A stretch of 64,000 nucleotides of DNA. Source: Hymenoscyphus infarciens. Lineage: Eukaryota; Ascomycota; Leotiomycetes; Helotiales; Helotiaceae. The notes under the pieces were generated by a model. It made no database searches. It had not been told where the DNA came from and saw only the letters and a list, made by a program, of their open reading frames with translations. Below, piece by piece: positions 35,238 to 48,467 of this stretch (the first letter of the stretch is position 1; each line of letters starts with the position of its first letter). The stretch is from contig LLCB01000117.1 of the NCBI GenBank assembly GCA_001414345.1, forward strand, positions 62,001 to 126,000. Direction: 5' to 3'. Position numbers and translations under genes: made by a program.

Positions 35238-38200
35238 TCATTTTCCCCATCTATTTGCCCCTTCTGCCTTTCTGGGAATAGGTTCTCGTGCTGCAGCTAG
35301 TCCCCAGCTGTACTCGAGTACCGTAGAAACCACGGTTGCCTCTGGCCGCATCACATCGCCAACTACCCTACTCGAGTTTGAGGCAGCCCTCGCTGACCTC
35401 TCCCACGCCATCTTGCAGCAATGCTGTGCATCGCATCGCATCACAGCGCACAGCACATGCTCGGTGCGTTGGAGGGGGACGCGCTGGAGGGAGAAATGTG
35501 GACCAAAATCCGAGCGGGTATATGGTGTTGCTTACCTCTCGTTCGATGGACGATGGGCGATGGGCGATGTGCTGCAGTTGCGGTGTTGTTGCTGCAGTTC
35601 TGCAGTTCTGCAGTTCTGTCGATGTTGGCCGTACGGTACACGAGGAGCCAATGCCGGAAGCTGGACGACACGACAATAAATGGGTTAGCCAGCAGGTCCA
35701 GCAGAGGGATCTTGGAGGGCGCGGGGGTGATTCACCTGATTCACCTGATTCACCTTGGTGGTACGAGTAGAGTACAATGAGAGAGAGGGAGAGGGCCGGT
35801 GGAGGGACCTTGGTGGTGGGTGATGGATGAATGGTTCGGCGTGTATCGATGCAATGCACCAGAACCTGAGTTGAGCGCGTCGTGGAAAAAGGTGTGTCAA
35901 GTCAACCTTGTTAGGCTGTCAGGCTGTCAGGCTCGCCTCCCGCTCCTAGCGCCGCTGTCGAACACTTCTCTCCTCATCCTCGCCAATGAGAACGGCGCAG
36001 CCGATTTCTCAACAACACGCTTCCTCTAGAAAAATTCGGTCTTCTACAGTACTACCCGCCTGACATATGAAAACATATGATAACATACGATTCCGCCCCA
36101 GATCAAGTACTATCATTGTACCATACATACTAGGTATACTCCCCATGAGCCACGTCTATGTAATCAATGTATATGTGGCAGCTTCATCCAAGGCAAAATG
36201 CTATGATATGCTGCTGGCCTCCTCGCACTCCATTTCGAGGGTGGGTGTGGTCAGACTAGCCAACAGCTATTTCCTCTTATACCAATATTTCTATTTCTAC
36301 GGACCCAATGAAGCTGCCCGGAGCCACATTTTTTTCCGTCCACGAATGTAGACTACTACTGTAGTGGAGCTTGCAGGAGGCAGATGACCCATGTCTGCAG
36401 CTTCAACTTTCTCTAGCTTCCTCCCACCAGGGGTTGACAAGAACTTGTAACTGTTGGCCTACGAGACTTTTCCTTCCTTCTATAATTGTTCCAACACTTC
36501 TGTGAGAACGAACTTGTTATTGTTTTGATTATTCTACTCGCTTAGGGTAATTGAATCGATTTTCCAGAAGAGAAGATAGTAGGCATCCATCTGCTCTTCC
36601 AGGTTGGCCAACCACGATTTCCTGCCCCCCCCCCCCCTTGAGACATCAAGACTTCTCAGCCTCTGCAAGAAGAAGGACGGTAAGAATATCTATATAAGCA
36701 ACGCTGTATCTCCTGCTGATATTGCTTGAGTATAGGGCTGGAAAGCTACTAACTTCTTACCTACCCGTACCGGCCTTGCCCCGCTGGAGATCCTTCTTGA
36801 TGGCGTAGCTCGGGGAGAGGAATCTCACCCTCCGGGCTGGCTCCTTCGCGCATTAGCACTGCCTCTATAAAGTACGGACTTGTGTAGGTGCTCGTCTTTC
36901 TTCTTCGGTTACCGGTGGGAAGCCAAAAGTCCTTCCCAAGATTTTGGCCCACAGTCCAAGCGACTATGGACTTATCTCGGATTTGGTTGACAATTGTACA
37001 TGACTGTCACTCTATACCCGTATATTTCGAAACAACGATCTCTTTAGCCTGCAAGCATCTTTTTTTCAGGAGGCGGGTAGCAATGCAGCGGGATACGATT
37101 TTCACCGGGTTTTCTGCGCCTCTCACTCTTTCTATTGGTGCTTCTCCCCTTGGTCACGCTCTGAGAGACACTGGCACTGTCGACGTGCCTTCGAGCTCGT
37201 GGCCATATGTAGGTGATGGGTAGGCACTTGAGCTGTGGATGCAACCTTACTCTACCTCCACCCGCGACCTGCACCTATGGCTATACCTTACAGTTGATCT
37301 CAGCTTGACCGAGCGACCTACTGAAGACAAAATCTTCGATTCGATCCCCAGTCTCAACGTCTATTCCTTCCCCTCCAGGCCAATCGAGAGATGCTGGATT
37401 GCGTGATGATGCCTGTTCAAGTGGCACAACAGCCCGGCAGTTGGGCTGATTCTACTCCCTTCTCTCGCTGTCCAGTGCCTCTTTCCCTGCCCCTCTTCTG
37501 TCTAGTTTTTCTCCATCTTCCGAGGCCTCTTTCGGCATTAGAAGGGCTGAAGGACGACAGGAGATAGATGTCCGAGGTGTGCTTGTGCTTACATCTGTGG
37601 CTCTGTGTACTACGTGCATGCCCTGTCTATTCCCTTCCTCTGAACGCCTTCAGCTTCTTCATCATCTTTCTCACCGATGAAAATTTTCCGCTTGATCTGA
37701 CAATCTCACACCTCCTCACAACAACTTCCGTACAAGACCACCGGAGTTGCATCAAGTTGGCGCTGCTGCAGTCCGGCCACCCTGCATGCGAGTTTTTTTC
37801 TCTGCAGGGAATCAGAGCACTGCACAGTCACACTGCAGCCATTATTTTTTTGCCCTAATGCACCTATTCTGGTCTGGGCAACTTCGCCATTACCCGAGTC
37901 GTCTACAGCATCCACCTGCCAACATGAACTCCATGAAAAGTGCACTAAGAGGATCTCTCTGTCTGGCATACTCGCCATTGGCAAGGAAAACGGACCTAGA
38001 CAGCCCCCTATTCTGACTTCAGTAGAGGCTAAATCTTCCAGAGCTTCTAGTACAATCTTTGCAATTGTGCTGGGTCTTTGGTACAAGCGGAGCAATTGTT
38101 CTAGGACAACCCTTTCATTTCCATACTATACCTAGGTACAGCGAGAGCTATTTAGTGCTGCTTTTATAGCCTCCTGCGAGGCATGATAAGAGGTGCATAT

Positions 38201-40943
38201 TCCAATGCAACGGCGGGACTGCGGGAAAAACGGCCCGCACTCGACTTGACAGATACGGTGGTCACATTGGACGATTCTCTACAGTACGAGTATAGGCCAT
38301 CCTATATAAGAGTAGAGGGAGGAGAGCAGACTGGTTCATGCGCGCGCATTCATTCTCGGGAAAGGAGAGAAAAGGGGGGTTCGCCAAAAGAGAGGAATCG
38401 AAGCTTTCTCCGTCGAGGACTAAGCCCAAAGAGGGGGGGAGAGGCTCTGCGGGTCTGCAGTCCTTTTCGATCCGGCTTGGCGACTGCTCGTCTCATCTTT
38501 CCAAAATCGATGTCGATGGCTTACTAGTAGCTTGCATCTATTCATCGCCCGACTTCAACGAATTGGATTGCGAGACCCTTGCTCCTCTTCTCTTCTCTCG
38601 CACATCGATGTCCTCTATGGTTGGAAAGCGAAGCGCCCATTTTCTGCAAGAAATCCACCCAAGGGGTTCAGCTGTTGATGTATTGTGCCAGCCCCAGCAT
38701 CGGATTTGCCTCGCCAAACCAAGATCGTATTGGAGATGCATGGTGCTAACGTCAGCTGATCGTCTGATGAAGAAGATCTTCATGCATCAACCTGCTCTCG
38801 CAAGGAAAGTCCCGAGTTGGGGTTCAATGACGATGGTCTTTATTCATTTTCCGTTTGTATTGCTATCTTGTTTTTCTTGGAGCGGTTACTTGGTGTTGAA
38901 TTTATAGTATTTTCCCTACCATCATGGTTTCGAACCTCCGAGTGCTTCTTTACCCCGCTCTTTTTCGTTGCTTGCACTCATCAGCCCTATCTGAGCATTC
39001 GATTCCCATCTGCTGACCAGTCTTTCTTACCCTGAAGGAGGGGAAAGCAACTGGGGCAGATGGTCAGCACAGAAGGCACTAAATTGGTTCTTTCGCAACG
39101 GACGGTATAAGTGGCTGTAAACACTTCAGCTTCGTAACTGCCTACTTCTCTCGTTATCCCAACTCTCTAGGACAATTATGTTTAGGTCAATACTTTCTAG
39201 TGTGCTATAGGGTCGGAACAACGAGGACGAGGTACCTATTTTACTGCCGCTTTTACTGTCCGCCAGAAAACCTGGCTCTCTTACTTGTTTGATGGCTATT
39301 TTACGGAGAGCGGCCCCAAAAATGTTTTTGGAAGTTTATGTTCAAAATGATATCTTTCTTTGGCCACTTGTTCCAACCTTCCAACCTTAAGGGGTGTTGG
39401 CTTTACGCCAAAAAGGTGGGTGTGCCTAAATTGTCCTTCACTTTGCTTCCAGTGTGGCACATTGCGTATATGAATTCCAAGAACATCTCAGAGCAAAGAA
39501 ACAGTGATTTATAAGGGTCTTGCAGGTTCTCATCGAACACCCAGTCGAGTCTGTCTCCATTCCTTTCATCTTCTTGCTAAGCAATAACAGGGTATCCATA
39601 TTTGCACTGTAATGATCGATGGCGATAGGTCTTAGCGAACACCTCCAAAAAAAACATTATGTCAACCTCTAGCAACGGCTTTCTTGAAGAATCCTCTTTG
39701 GGCATGTCGATGTTTTATGTAAAGCCTACGTTGATCACCAATAGCGTTTTCAATACCAACTTGCTACGCCCCATTCCATGTGTAAGAACCTTCTTGGAGA
39801 GTACACCGTAAGCTTTTAGGAAATTAATTTGAGTGTAGGACAATATGTACTCAAAGGATGCGCATCCAACTCATAGTTTGAAAGAAGAACAATATACTTG
39901 TATTAAAGAAAGAGAATGATCATAACACTGCCGAAATTTCTATGCTCAGGGCTTTCATTATACTACCATCAAACCATGTAAGCTATTTCGGTTGTCGAAA
40001 GAATGAGAACTAACACCGCATCAGCACCTTAAGTCAAAGTTATCGAATAAAGTCAGCAAGAATCGTTTTGGGAAATTTCACATGTTGATTTTGACTCGGT
40101 CTTGACGAGCAACAACCACCCGAGTTATCGAAATTACGTTCCCATGTCAGCAGACCTCACAATTGACTTGTTGAGAGCGTTTACGGTATACAAAAGAGGA
40201 AACGCCACGAGGCACAACACCCCCTCAAGCTACTTACAACAAACGCCTTCAACGAAACACCAACCCGAGATCAAATGCACGAGTCTACTTCCAGCACTGC
40301 GATATTTGAGTGAGCAGTTGGTTTTGTTGTCAACTCTTCATATTGCTACCGGTAGTGTAATGATTGGTTCACCGAATTGCGGAGAATGCTATCCGCAAAT
40401 CACTTGCTACCTCGATATACAATCCAACTATGCGGCGTAGAGTTGGCAAGTTGTCGGTATCCAATAATGTACGGATTTCCGCCCCAAAAGATAGAATGTT
40501 GGCACTGATTTGTTGGTGGCTTGTTGGGTATTTCTCCCTCTCGACACCTCAAAATATATGGGCTTTCCTATATTTAGCCCAAATCATGAAAGAAGAAAGG
40601 TACTTTATTGATTCCCCCCCTTTTAAAAACGGTGTTGCTTCTGTTACACTAATAGGGCTGTTCCCATCCGAAATTTTTCAACTCACACCACCATTCACTA
40701 TTTTCAAGTATTCTTTTTCCATCTTCACTTACACAAACCCCGCTTTCCTAAGGAATAATCTCGGTTCTTTGAAAGTCTAGCCCTGAGGGCACAAAGTTAG
40801 CCTTACTCTTGGCTCACCACCATCTCTTTTGCTACACAACCTCCACCTTCTTCCACTCTTATTGCAATTTTAGTTGCACTCTTCATCACTTTGCGGGCTC
40901 TGAACCTCCCATGCTTTGAGTCTCAAGAAAAAGTTTCTACAAG

Positions 40944-43096
40944 ATGCTTAGCTCTAAGAACTTGATAGCTCTCGCGGCAACATCTGTGGGTCCCATTACA
41001 TCGTCCTCAACGATGCCTCTACTGACTGTCCCAGGTTGCGCTCTACCTTCTTGCAAAATTTGTCTTCTTCTTGGCCTACCATCCGCTTCGCAGCTACAAC
41101 GGTCCGTGGTATGCAAAGTTTACTCGGTTGCCGTGGAGCTATCATTCGTTGATTGGCGATGTTCACGAATGGATCGCTCAGCTTCATGACGAGTATGGAG
41201 ACGTTGTTCGTGTGGCTCCTGATGAATTGTCCTTTACAGGTGGTCAAGCTGTATGCTTTCCTCTCCTTTTTTAAATCATGCTCAGTGACTATCTAGCTAA
41301 TTCAATTTTTTCAAAGTGGATAGGTGAGATACCCCCGCTTCTCCTTGCAACTCAAACCCACTAATTTCCAGATATTTATGGACCTCCAAAAAACGGAAGT
41401 GGCAATCTACCCAAAGACTTGCGAAAAAGACTCAAGGAGGTTAATGGAGTGGCAAACATGGCAAGCCTCCATAAATATGCAACTCTCCAGCGATCACTTC
41501 TAATTCAACTATGGGGTAGCTTGTTGCTGAAGAGCCTGCACATCGTCGTATGAGGAAGCTGATATCTCCTGCTTTTTCTGATAAAGCTTTGACTGCTCAG
41601 GAACCTTTGTTGACTTCCTATGTTGACAAATTGCTTTTGGTTTTGAGGGAAAGGGTGTTGAAGAGCCCTACTGGTGTTGTGAACATTGTGAAGTGGTACA
41701 AGTAAGTTTTGGGGCAATGACAATTTCCAGAATCCCAAGAGTTGGCAATTAAACGAAGCATAGTTACACCACGTTTGACATTCTTGGAGAACTTGCATTG
41801 TAAGCATTTTATTTCTTTGTCCTGTTTTCAGGGATTCGGGGGACACTTTATTCTGCCCGCTCCTATTCAAACAAAATATAACTGCTAATCTTTACAGAGG
41901 TCAATCTTTTGGCGGCTTGGACACGAAAGGCGACACTGAAGGTTTACATGTATGTCTTCTCATTCCCCGGGCATAGAATATTCAAAAATAACGACACTTA
42001 TAGCCATGGATCTCAGCAGTATTTGGGCTTCTCAAAAACTCACTTTTCTATCGCGTTGGCAATGAACATGCCTGGCCCCTCAACAAATTGATCCACAAGT
42101 TGGCACCGAAGAAGGGGCTTGATGATCGAAGCAAACACTTTACATATTCGGTTCAAGCAATCAAAACTAGGTTGGCGCAAGATAATACAGACCGCGTTGA
42201 TTTCTTCAGTTATTTCTTGAAGCAGAATGAGGAGAAGGAAAGGTAAATGATCGCAAACCAATAATTTGCAAGGGGAAGGATTCAAGCTAACTATTCTGAC
42301 AGATTGACCACCGGCGAACTTATCAGCAACGCAGCACTCTTCATCATAGCTGGAAGCGAAACAAGTACTTCCACCCTTACCCTCCCCTTTTAAACCAAAA
42401 GCTAACACCCCGCAAGCAGCAACTTTCCTCTCGGGCATAACCTACACACTCCTCGCCCACCCTCACCACCTCCGAAAACTCACGTCCCTCCTACGCACCA
42501 CCTTCCCAAGCCCCGAATCAATGACCACACACACGCTCTCCCAAATCTCCTACCTGAACGCCATCATCGAAGAAGGGCTGCGTATTTACCCCCCTGTGCC
42601 ATCTGGGTTTTCGCGCATGACTACCGTGGAGGGAAATACGATTTGTGGGAGATATGTTCCGGAGAATACGGTAGTTACTGTTACACAATGGGCTACTTAT
42701 ACTAGTGAGCGGAATTTCAAGGATGCGAGGAGTTTTAGACCGGAGAGGTGGGAGGGTGATGAGGAGTTTAAGGGAGACGACAGGAAGGCGTTTCAGCCGT
42801 TTAGTTTTGGACCGAGGAATTGCATTGGTCAGAGGTATGTTTTTCTATTTTCCTCTCTCCTATTTTTTGACGTGGCTGTTTGGGATGTTACTGGGTGGTG
42901 TGATAGAAGAGGGTTGATGATTGCTAATTTGGAATTCAGTCTTGCGTATGCCGAGATGCGACTTATCCTCGCTCGTGTCCTTTGGGCTTTCGATTTGGAG
43001 CTGCAACCCGAGAGCAAGAATTGGATGGTTCAACCGGCTTTTGCGCTTTGGGATAAGCCTCCTTTGATGGTTAAGATTGTTCCTCGGGAGTTTTAG
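40944..43096 (+). CDS. Cytochrome P450 monooxygenase, 508 aa
   Basis: Eleven exons: 40944-40985, 41035-41250, 41317-41323, 41372-41460, 41520-41701, 41764-41799, 41898-41949, 42004-42242, 42303-42364, 42420-42834 and 42910-43096. Together they are 1527 nt with no stop. The start gives a membrane anchor (MLSSKNLIALAATS-VALYLLAKFVFFLAYHPL). Key motifs: WIDIYG after the B helix region, AGSETT in the I helix, EEGLRIYPP (ExxR), FRPERW, and FSFGPRNCIGQR with the haem cysteine. Exon 3 is 7 nt, and the intron at 41461-41519 has GCAAGC at its 5' end. It resembles fungal secondary-metabolism P450s of the isotrichodermin C-15 hydroxylase type, but no biosynthetic genes are next to it and the substrate is unknown. 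It stands alone between long gene-free stretches. Confidence 0.83.
41317..41323 (+). other. 7-nt microexon in the P450 gene
   Basis: TGGATAG between TTTTTTCAAAG and GTGAGA codes for W-I-(D) and rebuilds the conserved WxDIYG segment. The neighbouring exons would otherwise lack it. Confidence 0.72.
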
Positions 43097-44337
43097 TTGA
43101 TGTGGTCTTCTCTTGGTTGTTGATATTTTCTCTTTCTGCCTTGGGGTTTTGGGTGGGTAAGATGGGTTGATAACATTGGATTGAGTGGAGTTGGAGTTGA
43201 GCAAATTGCGAAATTGCTCTTTTTGTAAGACAACTTCTGGGGTTGCCTGTTGGCATCATTCGAGCGAACATAATAGCTAGGTGTTCTTGCCCTTGGTTTT
43301 CTAGTGTGTAATGTTTCTCTCCAACGGAGACTTGTGAGCTTTCTCTTTACTTTGGGATCACAAGTAATAAATGAAATACAATTCCAGTTTTGAGAAAACG
43401 GAAAGATCTTGTGAGTGGTTATTTGTACTAGCATTGTTTAGGAGTGCTATCAAAATTGCGGTAAAAAAAAAACTGCAACTTATGTAGTTGTTCCTAAAAA
43501 CCTTGTACTGCCTAAGGAGGCCAAGAGTTGTTTCTATGCTATTAGGCGGCATTCAAACAATGACTACGAAAAAACAAACAATAACAATAAGTATTCCGAT
43601 AGAAGCTCAGAATTCATTTGAAAGTAACAATTCTCACCTCTGAGTTTCAACTTGAAGGCAAGTGTCACTGATTCTTAGCTTTGTCTTATATTTATTAATA
43701 CTGGAATTGTAAAATTACATAAACTACATTTTTAGATATTTATTTGAAACATGGTATTTATTCAAGCATTTTTTGATAGAAAAAAGGGTTCTACTTGTAG
43801 AATTACAGAGGGGGAGCAGACTACGGGTAGTAAAGATCTAGGTTCATCAATACCAAGCAAACGTTGTTCTCAAGCTAAAAAGTTAGAAAAGAAATAGCCA
43901 TCGCAAGCTAGCAAAGCTAGCGCATTATAGTTGGTCATCGCTTGCGCACGTGGCAGGGAGAGCTCCTAACCCTTTATCCATGTCGGTTGCAGGGGTGTGC
44001 GATAAACCTTGGAACTACACTTAGGGCAGTTTGCTTGTACGTGACGTGACAACAAACCACAACAGTTCCGGCCTCTTCACTTGCAGAGAAACCTGTTGTT
44101 CTTTCTTCTGGTTTTTTCACCAAAGGGCTGCAGCTTGTGAATCTGTGAGTTGAAAGCATTCAGAAGCCGATCTTTTCAACCCCTGCATACTTTAGGTACC
44201 TCTCGCCGATTTCCAAGAACAGCTCTCAATCTACAGTACCAAAAACAATCACCATACACAACCAGCTCCACGACCGAAAAAGCATATAGACAACATCCGA
44301 ATCCAGACCATGACCATTTGAGAAGGTCATTATCAAT
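43097..44337. other. Intergenic, AT-leaning, no gene seen
   Basis: Includes an AT-rich patch near 43680-43790. The last ~150 bp is probably the VAC14 leader. Confidence 0.5.
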
Positions 44338-47300
44338 ATGGATCCCAGTATCCAGCGCGCGTTGAATGATAAGCTCTACGACAAGAGGAAGGTCGGAGCA
44401 CTCGAGTACGCATCCTTTCCCCGCTCACCACCAACCTCCTCAACTCCAAAACTAACGTGTTGATAGCCTTGAACGTGTTATCCGGGATCTCGCCACGGCG
44501 AAGGAATTTGATCGCATCAAGAAAATCATTCAACAATTGTGCAACGATTTTGCATATGCCGTCCATCAGCCTCATGCGAGGAATGGCGGACTCATCGGCC
44601 TCGCAGCCGCGGCAATAGCCTTGGGTCCAGTAGGCTGCCTCTCTCGTTGAAATAATTCATGACCACTACTGATATACGAATAGGAATTGGCACGATATCT
44701 GGATGAAATCGTGCCTCCGGTCCTTGCGTGTTTCACAGACCAAGATGCTCGCGTGCGCTATTATGCGTGTGAGAGTATGTACAACATTGCCAAGGTAGCG
44801 AAGGGCGAGGTCTTACCATATTTCAACGACATTTTCGATGCACTATGCAAAGTGAGTGATTTTTGCCTATTCTTGAACTCATCTATCTACTCTTATATGT
44901 TTATATGTTAACACTATATCTAGCTTGGTGCAGATTCAGAGCTCTCGGTGAAGAATGGAGCCGAACTCCTTGATCGCCTCATCAAAGATATTGTGTCCGA
45001 ATCTGCAGCCACCTATGTTTCTGTCCTTCACACCTCTGAAGATTCAATAACTGAAACCGACAAAGAATCACGAGATGAATCTGTGGAGTTGCCTACTGCC
45101 TTTTCACTCTCTGCCTTCATTCCGCTTCTGAAAGAGCGCATATACGTAATCAATCCATTCACTCGGACCTTCTTGGTTGGATGGATCACATTACTAGACT
45201 CTATTCCCGATCTGGAGCTTGTCTCTTACCTACCAGAGTTTCTTGGAGGCATCTTCAAGTTCTTGAGCGATCCAAACCGCGACGTACATGTCGCAACCCA
45301 GGGCGCACTGGAGAGATTCCTGAGCGAGATCAAGCGGATATCCCGTATCAAGAAGGGCATTGTGGAAAGTCGCAAGTCCCGGAGTGAAGGCAAACGAAAG
45401 CGTTCTGGATCCATGGATAGTGACGCCTCTATCGCCCCGGATGTTGGAGCTGATGATGATTCGACTGCTGGTGATGATAAAGATATCAGTAGTGATGATG
45501 ACTGGGTGCCAGGCCAAGATGTCGCTGTCAACCACAAGGAGATACTTGAAATATTGACAGCAAATCTTGATGCTCCTCTGGGTATGTGCCTATTCCTAAG
45601 TTAGAAGAAAGCCTTGCTAACACTGATTAGAAGAAGACAGTCTCCAAGAGTCGCTTCGCTGGATTGTGGAGTTTCTCGACATATGCCCCGAAGAAGTCTT
45701 ACCATTTGCACCAAAAATCCTGGCTCATCTTCTGCCAGCTATGGCAAGTGGCGTGGAACCCATCAGGCAAGCAGCTGCCCGAGTGAATACTGCTCTTATG
45801 GACTACGTGGTGTCACTTTCAGATGAAGGCGGCTCGTCAGAACCACCAATTGCCGGGCCCTCAAGAATACCTACTTCAGTCCTGAAAGAGAGCGAAAGAA
45901 GAGATTCTCCTGCCAATCCACGCGGCTCAGTATCCACGACCCGAGAACCTGATCGGCGGGAGTCTGAAGTCCAAACGCCTCCTCCGCCGTACAACAAAGC
46001 ACCCACGCCCACACCACCTCCATTTCGCCCACAAGTCGACCTCGATTATGCTGCGGCCGTCAATTCCCTTACCCTACTCTTCCTGAATGATCATGAAGCA
46101 ACCAGAGTTGCCGCTCTTACTTGGTTGCTCATGCTTCACAAAAAAGCCCCTCGCAAGGTGTTAGCTATCAACGATGGCACATTTCCCGCACTTCTCAAGA
46201 CTTTATCTGATCCCGCGGAAGCGGTTGTCACAAGGGACTTGCAACTTTTGTCACAAATCTCAAGAAACAGCGGAGATGAGTACTTTACCTCATTTATGGA
46301 AAATCTCTTGCAGCTGTTTTCTACAGACAGAAAATTGTTAGAAACAAGAGGAAATCTGATCATTCGACAGCTCTGCGTTAGCCTTAGCCCCGAACGGATC
46401 TACCGAACGCTCGCAGATTGCATCGAAAAGGAAGAGGACGTTGAGTTTGCGAGTATTATGGTTCAAAATCTCAACAATAACCTAATTACAGCTCCTCAAC
46501 TGGCAGATTTGCGCAAGAGACTTCGGAATCTGGAAACCAAAGTTTGTCACCAGAAACAGCCCTCCAGCAAATCTAACAAGACACAGGACGGACAAACCTT
46601 CTTCGTTGCCCTTTTCAGATCGTGGTGCTACAATGCAGTTGCCACTTTCTCCCTTTGTTTACTTGCGCAGGCATACGAGCAAGCATATAATCTTCTTCAG
46701 ATATTGTATGGTGTGGTGTGTCAATGGGTTGGGCTATGCTGACTTCAATAGTGCGGAACTGGAGATGACTGTCAACATGCTCATCCAAATCGATAAGCTT
46801 GTCCAGCTTCTTGAATCCCCTGTTTTCACTTGTAGGGTAGGCTCTTTCGTAGTCTGGACTTTGACTAACTCAGATATAGACCTTCGACTGCAACTACTGG
46901 AACCGGAGAAACACCCCCATCTTTACAAATGCCTTTACGGTTTATTGATGCTTCTTCCCCAATCTGCTGCATTTGCTGCTTTGAAGAACAGACTAAATAG
47001 TGTGAGTGCGATAGGCTACCTCCACATCGCACCTCGAACGTACGTATCTCAATCTCGTAATAACAGTGTCGTGGAAGCGCTCTCTTCTCTCCAATTACAT
47101 ACTCGTCAAAAGAGCACCGAAGCTCATACCTCGTTTAGCGCACCGGCGAATGCTGGCCCATCAAATTTCGACAGATCTAGTAGGCTAAAGGGCCGGGACG
47201 AGCAAGGGATTCGGTGGAACGAATTGTTGGAAAAGTTCAAGAGTGTGCAGGAAAGAGCAAGAAGATCTCAGAGACCGGGAGGAGAGTTTGAGGATAGTTT

Positions 47301-47484
47301 GGGTATGCTGGACGCACGAGCTGGGGAAGGACTGGAGGGGAAGGCTTTCAAGGAGTTGAGTCGTTTGCATGGACCTCCCATTCCGGCCAAAGACACACCC
47401 ACGCAAACGCCAGCTGGGAAGAAACAACCTGCAGGACTCGGCAAGTTTGGACGGCTAGGGGGCGGGGGACGGCCCAAGCGATAA
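44338..47484 (+). CDS. VAC14: VAC14, scaffold of the Fab1/PIKfyve complex
   Basis: Eight exons: 44338-44405, 44467-44629, 44684-44851, 44924-45581, 45631-46541, 46587-46705, 46752-46831 and 46880-47484, giving 923 aa. Vac14 is a HEAT-repeat scaffold on the vacuole that holds Fab1 (PI3P 5-kinase) and Fig4 together to make PI(3,5)P2. The N-terminal segment [27 protein letters not shown], the HEAT-like [27 protein letters not shown], the [28 protein letters not shown] block and [23 protein letters not shown] are family hallmarks. Introns of 45-72 nt are all GT-AG and phase-consistent. Several (46542-46586, 46706-46751, 46832-46879) are short. The acidic linker near residue 360 and the Pro-rich stretch near residue 520 are probably disordered. 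Confidence 0.92.
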
Positions 47485-47579
47485 TATGTGGTGTCCGTCC
47501 GTCTATAGTGTGGCTGTTTTGTAGTATGTAATTACAATCAAGCGTGGAGTTTCTGGTTAATCCAGAGGCGAATCTCCAT

Positions 47580-48467
47580 TCATCTACCCTTTCTGGGGGT
47601 TTCTCTTTCCACAAGTCCCTCAAACATGCTATCACGTTGCCGTGTTAAATTTCTCAACTCCACCCTTAAGCTTTCCAGTTCCAGTCTTGCCAGATCCGTG
47701 TCTTGTGGTAAACCATGATAGCCCTTTACTTTTGTCTCAAGATCCTTCACTGTAGCCATCAATGCCGTATACTTCACCTCCTCCGCTTGTACCTGTTCTA
47801 TTGTGATTGGTGTTCCCGAAGCGGCGGTCAAGGAAGCAACTCGTTCCTTGAGTTCTGGTAATTTGGAAGACAACCCCTTGATCCTCCGCTGGTAGTCGAC
47901 CGTCTGCTTCATCAAATCTGAGGGTGGTTGATATGCGTCTCCTTGGAGTTCCTCGATCAAGTTGTTTATCTTCTCCAACTCCGTCTTCAGGTAGTTCTCA
48001 AGAATCGACACTCGGTCCACCGCCTGATCCAAATCATGAGAAGCAACATGCAAATCGATAATCTTCCGTCCCATCGTCTCCATATCAGGTATCGGTTGAT
48101 TGAGCGCAACACTCAAAGATGAGAGCGCATCGAGACTTGCTTCTCCCTCTCGCGTCAAGGATTCTTCGAGGGAATGTAATAGTTCGGCATTTGGATCGGC
48201 TTCCTCCTTTGCTTGTAAATCCCTCAGAGCTTTGGCTTCTACTCTCGCTAGCAGCTCGCGCTCCTCGTCGGCGCTTTCGTTGAGGGTCGCGAGGGCGAGG
48301 AGGGCTTTGAGGGTATCGTTGTTGCGCTCGAATGCGGGTGGGGATTTGCCATTGAATTTGGTGGAGAGCCAGTTGTCGACGTAGTTCCAGTCTTTTGATG
48401 TAGCGGCGTGCTGGCGGGCTACGGATGGAGAGAAGATTGCTGAGGGGGAAAGGGAGAGATGTGCCAT
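47580..48467 (-). CDS. Augmin complex subunit 1 (HAUS1-like)
   Basis: Single exon, 295 aa, starting MAHLSLSPSAIFSPSVARQH. Most of it is heptad-rich coiled coil (for example residues 70-110, 155-185 and 205-285) with few aromatics, ending ELRNLTRQRDSMFEGLVERE. The conserved-looking start WNYVDNWLSTKFNGKSPPAFERN and NDTLKALLALATLNE fit HAUS1 of filamentous fungi, part of the gamma-tubulin-recruiting complex that nucleates branched spindle microtubules. Assignment rests on recalled similarity and coiled-coil layout, so another coiled-coil protein is possible. It converges on VAC14 with 95 bp between stop codons. Confidence 0.68.
   Translation of the reverse strand: MAHLSLSPSAIFSPSVARQHAATSKDWNYVDNWLSTKFNGKSPPAFERNNDTLKALLALATLNESADEERELLARVEAKALRDLQAKEEADPNAELLHSLEESLTREGEASLDALSSLSVALNQPIPDMETMGRKIIDLHVASHDLDQAVDRVSILENYLKTELEKINNLIEELQGDAYQPPSDLMKQTVDYQRRIKGLSSKLPELKERVASLTAASGTPITIEQVQAEEVKYTALMATVKDLETKVKGYHGLPQDTDLARLELESLRVELRNLTRQRDSMFEGLVERETPRKGR

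Larger units (their letters stand above)
34454..40943. other. 6.5-kb gene-poor region with simple repeats
   Basis: No supported gene. It holds the G-tract cluster, the 11-bp tandem repeat at 35140, a CTGCAGTT-type repeat near 35592-35617, a 9-bp GATTCACCT repeat (35729-35755) and a 13-C run near 36628. The frames present are short and unlike protein. A long non-coding RNA or long leader cannot be excluded. Confidence 0.5.

Noticed and set aside
37315..37365. GATTCGATCCCC resembling a tRNA B-box with an upstream TGACCGAGCGACC
   Set aside because: The T-stem does not pair and there is no room for a variable loop; not a tRNA.
38183..38907. Overlapping frames of 114 and 189 aa in the gene-poor region
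   Set aside because: No domain, no conserved-looking segment and no consistent splice structure.
41503..41519. Stop codons suggesting the P450 is a pseudogene
   Set aside because: They fall within a 59-nt intron if a GC donor at 41461 is accepted; the full 11-exon model is open throughout.
40944..43096. Secondary-metabolite cluster centred on the P450
   Set aside because: No synthase, transporter or regulator gene is adjacent; neighbours are housekeeping genes or empty DNA.
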